Source of the DNA: an uncultured Bacteroidales bacterium
Lineage (GTDB): Bacteria; Bacteroidota; Bacteroidia; Bacteroidales; UBA932
DNA length: 60,876 bases
Direction: 5' to 3'
NCBI GenBank assembly: GCA_905235675.1
Contig: CAJONC010000002.1
Location: 1 to 60,876, forward strand
Under the pieces are notes generated by a model that worked only from the letters and a program-made list of their open reading frames with translations, was not told the DNA's origin and searched no databases. Position 1 is the first letter of the stretch. Each line of letters starts with the position of its first letter. Shown here piece after piece: positions 44,197 to 51,581 of the stretch. Made by a program: the position numbers and the translations under genes.

Positions 44197-45612
44197 ATGG
44201 CCAGTATAGAACTCAAGAAAAGTATCTGCAGGATTCTTACAGATCTTGTAAAATCTGACAATGTCATTTCAGTGGACGAAATGGAAATCCTGGAGGATGC
44301 AGCAAAAGCCTTTGGACTCACAAAGGAAAACCATATTGAAAGCTACGCGATGTCTCTGGCCGATGCTGCCGCTTACGTGGCTATTCAGAAGCCGCAAGTC
44401 AGAGACCGAATAGTCAAATTGATGGAAAGTTGTGCTCTTAAAGATGGGGAGTGCTGTCGCGAAGAAGCGCTTTTAATCAGTTCTATAGAACTTGAGAATG
44501 CGGGTAAAGGTCGGATTCTCTCAATGCCTCTGAAGAATCGCCCTATCCTGTCATCGCAGATTCTATTTGTTGATTCGACATACACCCCTAAAAAGAATGA
44601 CCTTGACCGCAACTATGATGAGTTGAGCAGGATTGTTGAAATGGCAGGATTTGAGCTTATCTATATACCCAAGGTTGCAATGGATTTCAAGGTAATGAAG
44701 AAGAGTGAAGACCTAAAACGGCTTATATCCATTTTAAACCCCACTTTAAGTGAAAGCGCGCTTGTGAGTAGAGTAATGTCTCTGCAGGATATGGATTCAA
44801 GATATTTCTATCTTCAGGTTTTGAATGGCAAGCTTCAGATGGGTATTACAATTCTGCGGCCGTCATGGCTGATAAGACTTCCCAATAGTGTGGTTAGCGG
44901 AAAGGGTTATGCAAACTATCTATGCTTTGATGTCGACATGGATGACATTAAAGGGCAACTGACAGCGTTTATAGAAGAATTAAACAGGCGTCAAAACCCT
45001 TACACTATTCTTGTCAATCGCCATACGGACCGTTCCAAAGATTTCCTTTATAGAGGTTTTCATAAAGCACTTCTGGACGTAATGGCCTCGGACAAAGTTG
45101 AACCCTGGGAGGTTAGGGTATATGTCCGGGCTGGAGCGAACCCGGTTGCCGACAAGTCAGAGCCTGGGAAAAAATTCTCAGTAGAGATTTGCAAAGGAAG
45201 TACAGCTTATCCTGTCTTAATAAATGGCCGTGAAGCGGCGTTCTATCTGTTGCTTCTTTGCGGTTCTGCTAGTTCTCAAAGAGGTATCGACTTTGAATAT
45301 GACAGGGAGAAAAGTAAAATAGTTCAAGCGCAATTTGTAGAGGCTTATCATTTGGTCAGTAATCGAGATGAACACTTCCCGGACATCACGCTATCATCCA
45401 CTTTCCGCCCTATCAAAACCAAAGTCATGAAAGGGCTGGAAGAGTGCGGAATCATAGGAGAACTTCACCTTTTTAAACCTACAAAGACAGGAAAGAACAC
45501 ATATTATATCCCCGTCAATCCAGATAACGTCAAAATAATCAGCCAGGAAGGTTCGACGCCATTACTGGATTCCACTATTTATCAGGTTTTTTGTAGGCAC
45601 TTGGGCAAGTAA
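44197..45612 (+). CDS. TerB-like domain protein
   Basis: A 471-residue protein. I start at MASIELKKSICRI (44197); a longer frame from 44134 would read through the inverted repeat. The first 110 residues look like a TerB-type helical domain (ICRILTDLVKSDNVISVDEM and CALKDGECCREEALL), found in tellurium-resistance and stress-related membrane complexes. The remaining 360 residues (ISILNPTLSESALVSRVMSL, PWEVRVYVRAGANPV) are not recognised. It is followed 4 nt later by a truncated sirtuin fragment, so a second gene of its operon has been lost. A role in phage or chemical stress is possible but unproven. Confidence 0.65.
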   Translation: MASIELKKSICRILTDLVKSDNVISVDEMEILEDAAKAFGLTKENHIESYAMSLADAAAYVAIQKPQVRDRIVKLMESCALKDGECCREEALLISSIELENAGKGRILSMPLKNRPILSSQILFVDSTYTPKKNDLDRNYDELSRIVEMAGFELIYIPKVAMDFKVMKKSEDLKRLISILNPTLSESALVSRVMSLQDMDSRYFYLQVLNGKLQMGITILRPSWLIRLPNSVVSGKGYANYLCFDVDMDDIKGQLTAFIEELNRRQNPYTILVNRHTDRSKDFLYRGFHKALLDVMASDKVEPWEVRVYVRAGANPVADKSEPGKKFSVEICKGSTAYPVLINGREAAFYLLLLCGSASSQRGIDFEYDREKSKIVQAQFVEAYHLVSNRDEHFPDITLSSTFRPIKTKVMKGLEECGIIGELHLFKPTKTGKNTYYIPVNPDNVKIISQEGSTPLLDSTIYQVFCRHLGK

Positions 45613-45616
45613 ACAT

Positions 45617-45793
45617 ATGGTTCGCCAGAACATTGTCTATTTTTCTGGAGCCGGTATTGGTGCAGAGAGAGGTATCCCTACGTTCAGGGATGCTGATGGC
45701 TTTTGGAACTTGCCTTTGCGCTTGTTTTTCCAAAGGAGTAGCTGGTCAAAAATCTATCTTTTCATCACGAAATCAAGCTTTGGTTTTAAATAA
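45617..45793 (+). pseudogene. Sirtuin (Sir2) N-terminal fragment
   Basis: The frame starts MVRQNIVYFSGAGIGAERG and continues IPTFRDADGFW, the NAD-binding opening of Sir2 deacetylases (GAGxSxxxGIPxFR), with G in place of the usual S. After about 32 residues homology ends and the frame stops at 45791. A full sirtuin needs about 230 residues. The break joins directly to a potassium-channel fragment. Confidence 0.75.
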
Positions 45794-45982
45794 ATCTACA
45801 CGAAATCATGGCAAAGATATGGATTTATGTTTATTTCGGTGTTGTGGATTTCCGTTTTCTATGTATTCCTAACGGCTCTCATCATGTTCAACGCAGAACC
45901 GCACATCAATCCGGTAACGGGAGAGCCAACTTTCAAGACCTTCTTTGACGCTCTTTATTGGGCAACGGTGACGTTGCACTGA
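45794..45982 (+). pseudogene. Potassium-channel fragment cut before the selectivity filter
   Basis: From 45827 the frame reads MFISVLWISVFYVFLTALIM, a membrane helix, then PTFKTFFDALYWATVTLH and stop. FDALYWATVTL is the pore-helix sequence that in real channels runs on to TTVGYGD; here the stop falls exactly at that joint. The frame is open from just after the sirtuin stop (45794) without a start codon. It is a scrap of a 2-TM or voltage-gated-type channel gene. Confidence 0.7.
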
Positions 45983-46373
45983 AGCCTCTGACTTTGGCAA
46001 GTCTTTCCGCAACTTGCACCTGGACACTGAGGGTGGCAAGGTCCATCTTTATGGTGGATCCGTCAAGTAATGGCAGGGAGGAACTACGGCGACTATTTAT
46101 AAAGGGCGGCAGTCCCGTTCTTTCAAGCTTTCCCGAATATTCGTTTGAACGGTATCATATAAAGCGGTTTTAAGCCAATCCCCCATCTCCCCAATTATGC
46201 ACGCGTGCGTACATGACTCAGGGGGCGATTGGCAATCTCGACCCCCGAAGGTCTTTTGGCCCTCCGGGTCTTTTCTCTGGTCGGCCATCTGCAGGCTGAA
46301 ATCGCACTATTTTCAAGACTGGGTTATTCCTAAAGAAACCGGCCGTATATTTCACCGGCTCAAGGCTTTTTCG
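45983..46373. other. Degraded intergenic stretch
   Basis: No intact gene. Short frames with some coding character are visible (plus strand FGKSFRNLHLDTEGGKVHLY near 46000-46060; minus strand YDTVQTNIRESLKERD near 46095-46160) but none has a start and a family match. A GC-rich stretch 46220-46290 differs in composition from its surroundings. Looks like several old junctions. Confidence 0.4.
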
Positions 46374-46381
46374 TATATTTG
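46374..46381 (+). promoter_or_regulatory. Promoter -7 box before the winged-helix gene
   Basis: TATATTTG fits TAnnTTTG and lies 21 nt before the ATG at 46403. Confidence 0.5.
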
Positions 46382-46402
46382 CATGAATGAATAATTGACG
46401 CT

Positions 46403-46712
46403 ATGGTTGATAACGAAATATATAGTGAGTTGCTGGACCGGATGATTGAGCGGAACCGGAAGGAGAACCGACTATACCCGGGCAAAGGGATTCTCGGACG
46501 AGTTCTGCATGAATTTAATTGAAAAGGCAGTAAATGAACATGACAATATGACCCGCTCCAAATTGGAGCTATTGTTGTTCCCGTACCTGCCCGATGTCCT
46601 TACGGAGAGTCAGAAAAGCAGCAAAGTAGGCTACTTGCTTACCAAAATGAGGAAAGATGGTCGCATCCACCCCGCTGAAGGAAAAGTATGGACTCCGGGG
46701 CCAGAAAATTAA
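46403..46712 (+). pseudogene. Winged-helix protein with a one-base frameshift
   Basis: The ATG at 46403 reads MVDNEIYSELLDRMIERNRK and on to YPGKG, then leaves frame and stops. In the next frame the sequence continues FSDEFCMNLIEKAVNEHDN, and MTRSKLELLLFPYLPDVL to the end at 46712 (KVWTPGPEN). The two join perfectly if one G of the GGG run near 46488 is removed, giving a protein of about 102 residues. The C-terminal part looks like the winged-helix tail of AlbA_2-type ATP-binding regulators. It has a good promoter, so the break is recent or is a sequencing error. Confidence 0.65.
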
Positions 46713-46740
46713 TCGAAGTTTCAATGAAAATCGCCGAAAA

Positions 46741-46784
46741 TTTAAGCGAACTCTAAGAGAAGTTTAAGCGAACTTTAAGCGAAA
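46741..46784. repeat. Four tandem 11-bp units
   Basis: Units TTTAAGCGAAC, TCTAAGAGAAG, TTTAAGCGAAC and TTTAAGCGAAA follow each other exactly. They lie just after the winged-helix gene and may be a remnant of a repetitive C-terminal coding tail or an 11-bp-phased binding site. Confidence 0.6.
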
Positions 46785-46801
46785 CCCGCAGTCATTCTCG
46801 A

Positions 46802-46997
46802 ACATTGATGGTGCTGACCATATTTTCAGGGTCAAAACCGTCAAGATCCTGAATAATCAGCGTAACCTTTCCCCTTTCCCATTCGAAACGGATATTCTCG
46901 GGAACGATCACGAGGTCGGTGCCGTTCTCATAGACTTCCAAAGGATAAACATAAGGAAGGGTATTCCAGGCTCCTAAATGAAGGCCTGCACTGCGCC
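46802..46997 (-). pseudogene. Partial copy of the 49099-49566 lipoprotein gene
   Basis: This stretch matches 49124-49347 with three substitutions, about 98% identity outside one deletion that replaces 34 nt with 6 and shifts the frame. The signal peptide and first third are missing; the last eight codons differ. High identity means a recent duplication. It abuts the 3' end of hipA (stop at 47010). Confidence 0.85.
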
Positions 46998-47009
46998 GGT
47001 GGCCGTTTT

Positions 47010-48557
47010 TCAGCGATGAGGTAGAAAAGAGATCAGGTCTGGAAAGGCTTGCCTTATTATTTGGTTTTTTTCTTTTTGGGGCATGCTGTTGAACCCTTTG
47101 TTTTCAATTTCTTTGTAGAGAGGTTTTCGGGGTGTTACAACTGCCCTTCTTTCTTTTCCGTCGATTGTTGCAAAAACATGAATACTCCCTTTGACTGATT
47201 TCTCGAAGCGGATTTTGGAGACGGTATGACCGCTGATTTCCTCGATTGTTTCTTCGACGGATATCTTTTTGTCAGGACGTCCCAGTTCATTCAACCTGCT
47301 CGTTATCATCTCTGCATAATAAGGGTTGATTCCGTTCTCTTTTGCTTTATCTTCGAACAGGAGGGAGGCTTGTCTGATTTCCCTGATGATTTTCTTTGGA
47401 TTCCTTATGTCATTTTGAATGGCGAATGTCAGAAGATCCTCCTCGGTCACGTTGTCATATTTCCCCATCAGGGACATGCAGTGTGTCCGTTCTGGGGTAT
47501 TTCCGGTTTTTGAGATGATAAACGTGATGTCATACGGCGGAGAAAGATGCCAGGAATAGTCCTTCCCCATGATGAACGAGAAGTTCTTTTTATGGTCATC
47601 CGTGTTGTTCATCAGGAAATTGAATACCGTCCGTCGGAAAAGGTCACCCATTTCTTTATTTGGCAGGGAGAGCTTTCTGCATGTCCAGAACAGGTCTTCG
47701 TATGAGTTTGCCTCCGGATTGATGGCCGCCAGGGTTTGCATGACAACTTTTTCCCCTTTTACCCTGTCGAATCGTTCGGTGATGAAATGTTTCGTCCCGT
47801 CGATATCGATAAGTTCTGAAGGAGTCATGTTGAGACCGCTTTCAATGGCAAGGTCGTAGTAGGTCTTTTCTATTTCTGCAAGCGTGTATTCTTCTGTGTT
47901 GAATTTTATGATGCAGTTTCTCCACGAGGGGTCAGGAATTATTTTCCCGGAGTGGTATGTTCCGTCGGGGGCGATGGAAATGATTGCTTTTTTTTGTGAA
48001 CCCCCGGGTGAGGTCCCCAAGGCGGCAATGGATTCTATCGTCGCTTTTTTGTTTGATATGGATTTATTTCGAAGTTGCTGTTCTATGGACAGGGATTCTT
48101 CATATAACTCCTTGAGGTTTACTTTTTTGTCTTCGTAGAAGTTTTTGTCCATCATCGGGTGGAATTCGAATGCCCCCATCGCCCTGTTTCCTATGAAGGA
48201 CAGCTTTGTGAGCGCATTTTTGTCCGATGCGTGGAGCCCTTTTTCTTCAAACCAATTGTCGAAAATGGCGTTTCCCCAGTTATCCGGAAGCGAATCCGCG
48301 AGGAAAGGAGGAAGGCCTTGATAGATTTTCGATTCCGGATCAGGGCTCTTTGTGCTTTCTCCGTAGATGGCGAAATGCGTTTCAGGTTCGTTTTTCGGAT
48401 GAGTTATAGGACACAAATCGTATTCCTGGCGGAAATACTCGTCAGAAAAATGGAAATATGCGAGATGCCTGTCCTGTACCCAAGTCAATGTTCCGATTTC
48501 TCTCCCCCAGAGGAAGACCTTGAGTTGGTTCCTTTGGTTTGGTTTATGAATTGCCAT
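47010..48557 (-). CDS. hipA: HipA toxin kinase
   Basis: A 515-residue serine/threonine kinase of the HipA type; in E. coli HipA phosphorylates glutamyl-tRNA synthetase and stops growth, the target here is unknown. I start at MAIHKPNQRNQLKVFLWG (48557) because it overlaps the hipB end by 14 nt, a coupling usual for this pair, and an extension upstream would run through hipB. The N-terminal subdomain is LKVFLWGREIGTLTW, the glycine-rich loop is LGTSPGGSQKKA, the catalytic block is NNTDDHKKNFSF and the metal motif is PPYDIT. All key residues appear present. It has a vestigial second copy at 25622-25814. Confidence 0.9.
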   Translation of the reverse strand: MAIHKPNQRNQLKVFLWGREIGTLTWVQDRHLAYFHFSDEYFRQEYDLCPITHPKNEPETHFAIYGESTKSPDPESKIYQGLPPFLADSLPDNWGNAIFDNWFEEKGLHASDKNALTKLSFIGNRAMGAFEFHPMMDKNFYEDKKVNLKELYEESLSIEQQLRNKSISNKKATIESIAALGTSPGGSQKKAIISIAPDGTYHSGKIIPDPSWRNCIIKFNTEEYTLAEIEKTYYDLAIESGLNMTPSELIDIDGTKHFITERFDRVKGEKVVMQTLAAINPEANSYEDLFWTCRKLSLPNKEMGDLFRRTVFNFLMNNTDDHKKNFSFIMGKDYSWHLSPPYDITFIISKTGNTPERTHCMSLMGKYDNVTEEDLLTFAIQNDIRNPKKIIREIRQASLLFEDKAKENGINPYYAEMITSRLNELGRPDKKISVEETIEEISGHTVSKIRFEKSVKGSIHVFATIDGKERRAVVTPRKPLYKEIENKGFNSMPQKEKNQIIRQAFPDLISFLPHR

Positions 48558-48840
48558 GATGTCGGACTTTTTTAAGTTGTCTTTTTGCATATGGTGATAT
48601 CGGTTGTTCAGGGATGAGCTTGTCGGCGAATTCAATCAGGCCTGTATTCCTCATAAGCGTGAGCAGCGTTGACAAGGATATATTAGTAGCGTTTCCTGCT
48701 TCGAATTTTTGAATCGTCGGAACAGAAATGCCGCTTCTTTCGGAGAGTTCTTTCTGTGTCATCCTCAGGTTTACACGATAGGTACGGAACCTCTCTCCGA
48801 GAAGCTGGATAATTTGGACATTCGAGTATTCTTTAATCAT
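48544..48840 (-). CDS. hipB: HipB antitoxin, XRE-type repressor
   Basis: A 98-residue DNA-binding protein with an XRE helix-turn-helix (FRTYRVNLRMTQKELSERSG then ISVPTIQKFEAGNAT). It would bind HipA and repress the hipBA promoter. Upstream lies a 16-bp inverted repeat suitable as its operator. The C-terminal tail (PYAKRQLKKVRHHG) overlaps the hipA start. The -7 box ends 4 nt before the ATG, so the message may be leaderless. Confidence 0.88.
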   Translation of the reverse strand: MIKEYSNVQIIQLLGERFRTYRVNLRMTQKELSERSGISVPTIQKFEAGNATNISLSTLLTLMRNTGLIEFADKLIPEQPISPYAKRQLKKVRHHGNS

Positions 48841-48844
48841 GATG

Positions 48845-48852
48845 CAAATATA
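48845..48852 (-). promoter_or_regulatory. hipBA promoter -7 box (leaderless geometry)
   Basis: Minus-strand TATATTTG, ending 4 nt before the hipB ATG. The operator arm at 48850-48865 overlaps it. Confidence 0.55.
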
Positions 48853-48903
48853 AATAAAATATATCTTAAAATAAAAAACTTCTGTTAGATATATTATATT
48901 TAT
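48850..48903. promoter_or_regulatory. hipBA operator, long inverted repeat
   Basis: Arms 48850-48865 and 48888-48903 (each 16 nt, core ATATATC / GATATAT) are reverse complements with one mismatch and a 22-nt spacer. Placement over the promoter fits HipB autorepression. Confidence 0.6.
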
Positions 48904-48920
48904 TGTTATCCGTTGTGTGA

Positions 48921-48937
48921 GCCATAGTTACCATATC
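48921..48937. repeat. 17-bp repeat, inverted copy at 25576-25592
   Basis: GCCATAGTTACCATATC, the exact reverse complement of 25576-25592. Marks the outer side of the intact hipBA unit. Confidence 0.7.
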
Positions 48938-48951
48938 TGAAATACTCAAAG

Positions 48952-49000
48952 GCCCAGTCTGCCATCGAGTAGGAGAAGTAGCCGCTGAGATAATCCAAAG
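48952..49000. repeat. Right copy of the ppdK-end repeat
   Basis: Starts with GCCCAG and includes GCCATCGAG and GGAGAAGTAG, matching the last codons and stop of ppdK (25492-25542) in the same direction. An internal TAG and other changes show it is not coding. Right edge of the mosaic island. Confidence 0.65.
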
Positions 49001-49088
49001 GCCTGGGCCTTGGAGCAGACCTGCCACCCCCGGCTAGGGGGAGGGCGCCCTTTAGGGAGGGGGTCGTCTCCAAGGCCCAGGCCTTTGG
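48995..49088. repeat. Perfect 21-bp stem with a nested GC-rich repeat
   Basis: Arms 48995-49015 and 49068-49088 are perfect reverse complements. The loop (49016-49067) holds ACCTGCCACCCCCGG, CTA, GGGGGAGGG and GGGAGGGG in order. The same series occurs in the loop of the terminator-like stem at 59233-59370, so an extragenic repeat family seems to sit inside terminator loops. Confidence 0.6.
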
Positions 49089-49098
49089 ACTAAAATGA

Positions 49099-49566
49099 TC
49101 AGAGGCTCGTCACGCAGACGCGGACATTGATGGTGCTGACCATATTTTCAGGGTCAAAACCGTCAAGATCCTGAATAATCAGCGTGACCTTTCCCCTTTC
49201 CCATTCGAAACGGATATTCTCGGGAACGATCACGAGGTCGGTGCCATTCTCATAGACTTCCAAAGGATAAACATAAGGAAGAGTATTCCAGGCTCCGAGG
49301 TTGTTGTAGCTGTCATAGATGTTGTAGATGAAGGCCTGCACTGCGCCTCCGTCCACGACCGCTTGGGTGATGTCCGTATTCTGGAGATCGGCCCAGAGAT
49401 AATTCTCACTGCCGGGATTGTTGGCGCCTTCGTTGCGCTGCCACTGCGAGGGCGTAACCACATAGTCGCGGGAGAACATCTGCGAACCATAGTACTCCTC
49501 TTTGGTGCATCCGCAGAGTGCTACAGCAGCCGCGGCGCATGCGACGAATAATTTAACGATTCTCAT
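49099..49566 (-). CDS. Small lipoprotein of unknown function
   Basis: A 155-residue lipoprotein; the lipobox LCGC gives the modified cysteine at residue 20. The mature part includes YYGSQMFSRDYVVTPSQW, AVQAFIYNIYDSYNNLG and a strand-rich end WERGKVTLIIQDLDGF. No enzyme motif. It overlaps the TrmH-family gene by 14 nt, so the two are co-transcribed from the box at 50110. A broken near-identical copy lies at 46802-46997. Confidence 0.75.
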   Translation of the reverse strand: MRIVKLFVACAAAAVALCGCTKEEYYGSQMFSRDYVVTPSQWQRNEGANNPGSENYLWADLQNTDITQAVVDGGAVQAFIYNIYDSYNNLGAWNTLPYVYPLEVYENGTDLVIVPENIRFEWERGKVTLIIQDLDGFDPENMVSTINVRVCVTSL

Positions 49567-50104
49567 ATCTTTTTGAATTTAAATTGTTTATCTGCCATAA
49601 AACTATGCCGGCACATACCGACACGTTGAGTGAATGCTTGGTGCCGTACTGGGGAATCTCAAGCGCCCCGTCACATCTGTCCACCACTTCCTGCGACACT
49701 CCGTCCACTTCGTTTCCGAATACCAATGCATATTTCCTGCCACTCTGCGCGGCAAAGTCGCCGAGTTTCACCGAATTCTCGGTCTGCTCCACCGCCAGAA
49801 CGCAGAACCCCTGCTCCTGAAGCGCCCTGACTGCATCCGCCGCATTGGCGCAACGCTCCCATCTCACGCTGTCTTCCGCCCCCAGGGCCGTCTTGTGAAT
49901 CTCTGCGGACGGGGGAGCGGGAGTAATGCCGCAAAGCCAGATGCGGTCGATGCGGAATGCGTCCGCGCTGCGGAAGATACTGCCCACGTTGTGGGCGCTG
50001 CGGACATTGTCGAGAATCACTTCGATTCCCGAGGGCTCCGCAGCCCTGTACTGCTCCGCGCTGATGCGCCCCAGTTCGATATTCAGCAATTTGCGGTCCT
50101 TCAT
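49553..50104 (-). CDS. TrmH/SpoU-family RNA 2'-O-methyltransferase
   Basis: A 183-residue knotted (SPOUT) methyltransferase. The three motifs are VRSAHNVGSIFRSADAF (motif 1), YALVFGNEVDGVS (motif 2) and IPQYGTKHSLNVSVCAGIVL (motif 3), which form the SAM-binding knot. It lacks an N-terminal RNA-binding extension, so the target (tRNA or rRNA position) cannot be named. The start follows a -7 box by 5 nt, implying a leaderless message. Confidence 0.9.
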   Translation of the reverse strand: MKDRKLLNIELGRISAEQYRAAEPSGIEVILDNVRSAHNVGSIFRSADAFRIDRIWLCGITPAPPSAEIHKTALGAEDSVRWERCANAADAVRALQEQGFCVLAVEQTENSVKLGDFAAQSGRKYALVFGNEVDGVSQEVVDRCDGALEIPQYGTKHSLNVSVCAGIVLWQINNLNSKRYENR

Positions 50105-50109
50105 CTCCG

Positions 50110-50117
50110 CAAAGATA
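50110..50117 (-). promoter_or_regulatory. Promoter -7 box of the TrmH-family gene (leaderless geometry)
   Basis: Minus-strand TATCTTTG, ending 5 nt before the ATG at 50104. Confidence 0.55.
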
Positions 50118-50226
50118 CGAAAATTCTAACTTCAATCGCAGCCGGATCTCCATACGCACTCAAAACGAGGCATAGGATTAGATGCGGTTTTTGTTGCCAA
50201 ATAGGGGAGATTTGCCAATTTAAGTT

Positions 50227-50234
50227 TATTTTTG
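50227..50234 (+). promoter_or_regulatory. Promoter -7 box of the MFS gene
   Basis: TATTTTTG, 12 nt before the ATG at 50247, giving a very short leader. A TTTG at 50211 is too close to be a usual -33. Confidence 0.45.
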
Positions 50235-50246
50235 CATTTAAACAGC

Positions 50247-51581
50247 ATGACGATGCAGACAAAAAAGAGTTTCAAATACTGGCAGTGGCGGGTGATTATC
50301 TGTTCGATGATAGGATATTCGATGTTCTATTTCGTCCGGAAGAATTTCTCGTTCGCAATGCCGGTGCTGGGTGCCGAGTATGGCATTAAGGACACAAGTT
50401 TCGGTATAATACTTACATTCGGGGGCCTGGTTTACGGCCTGAGCAAATTCGCGAACGGATTCATTGCGGACAGGGCGAATGCCAGATGGCACCTTGTGAT
50501 AGCGCTCACGGCCTGCGTAGTCCTGAATGCCCTTTTCGGCTGGAGTCCGCAGATCAGCCGCTGGATAAGCGGCAGCGCCGAAGGCCCTGATTTCGTGGGA
50601 ACCCTGGTTACGATAACCGCTGTATTCGTCATCCTGAACAATCTCTTCCAGGGCGCAGGCTTCGGCCCATGCAACAGATTGCTGGTGCACTGGATTCCTC
50701 CTAAGGAGCTTGCCACCAAGATGTCGCTATGGAACATTTCCCACTCCGTCGGCGCCGGTATAGTGGCGGTGCTCTGCGGAGCCATCGTGTCCAAATCCGC
50801 ATGGCAATGGTGTTTCTGGATACCGGCGATTATTTCGGCGGTCGGCGTGATGTTCATTCTGGTTACCCTACGCGACACGCCTTCTTCGGTAGGCCTGCCG
50901 GAACTTCCCGACACCAGGACAGAGCTCGACGGCAACGACACCCGCGAGGAGTACCGCAAGTTCGTGAGGAAGAAGGTCTTCCGCAATCCGGTTGTATGGC
51001 TCTGCGCCATTTCCGACATGTTCCTCTACGTGGTGCGTTTCGCGGTGCTGGACTGGGGGCCCAAGTTCCTCCAGCAGGGCGACAATGCCCTGTCTCCCAC
51101 CCTTGCCGGAATGACTATAGGCATTTTTGAGGTGTTCGGATGCATAGGGATGATACTCGCCGGTGTGATTACCGACAAGGTTTTCAAGGGAAAGGGCCAG
51201 CGCGTGTGCCTGATTGAGATGGTGCTGACCGGACTCTGCCTGCTTGCGATATATCTGCTGCCGAAGGGAACCAGCCCCGTGGTGATGCTGATTCTTCTTG
51301 CCTTCGCGGGATTCTTCCTATATGGCCCCCAGGCCCTATATTGCGTGGTTACTGGCAAGCATGCCACAAAGAAAGCGGCTTCCGCAGCGGCGGGGCTTGT
51401 CGGCCTGTTCTGCTACGTGAGCGTGCTGTTTACCGGCTTTGGAATAGGTTTCCTGTCGGATACCTTCGGCCAGACTTTCTGGGACCACCTCTTCATCATA
51501 ATGGCAGGAGTCGCTGTTATCAGCGCCGCGGTCCTGGTCCCTATATGGAATATCAAGGACGACGGTTATGTGCATGAATAA
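50247..51581 (+). CDS. MFS transporter, organophosphate:phosphate antiporter type
   Basis: A 444-residue, 12-helix transporter. The opening WRVIICSMIGYSMFYFVRKN followed by FSFAMPVL is the typical start of GlpT/UhpT-like proteins, with the YxxRKN motif present, and the first loop FANGFIADRANAR fits. These exchange glycerol-3-phosphate, hexose phosphate or phosphoglycerate for phosphate. The next gene, GH28, starts inside its last codons (overlap 8 nt), so the pair is translationally coupled and the transporter could import sugar acids or phosphates from that pathway. Specific substrate not determined. Confidence 0.85.
   Translation: MTMQTKKSFKYWQWRVIICSMIGYSMFYFVRKNFSFAMPVLGAEYGIKDTSFGIILTFGGLVYGLSKFANGFIADRANARWHLVIALTACVVLNALFGWSPQISRWISGSAEGPDFVGTLVTITAVFVILNNLFQGAGFGPCNRLLVHWIPPKELATKMSLWNISHSVGAGIVAVLCGAIVSKSAWQWCFWIPAIISAVGVMFILVTLRDTPSSVGLPELPDTRTELDGNDTREEYRKFVRKKVFRNPVVWLCAISDMFLYVVRFAVLDWGPKFLQQGDNALSPTLAGMTIGIFEVFGCIGMILAGVITDKVFKGKGQRVCLIEMVLTGLCLLAIYLLPKGTSPVVMLILLAFAGFFLYGPQALYCVVTGKHATKKAASAAAGLVGLFCYVSVLFTGFGIGFLSDTFGQTFWDHLFIIMAGVAVISAAVLVPIWNIKDDGYVHE

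Noticed and set aside
50238..50690. Antisense frames in the MFS gene
   Set aside because: Shadows of a 12-helix transporter; no independent support.
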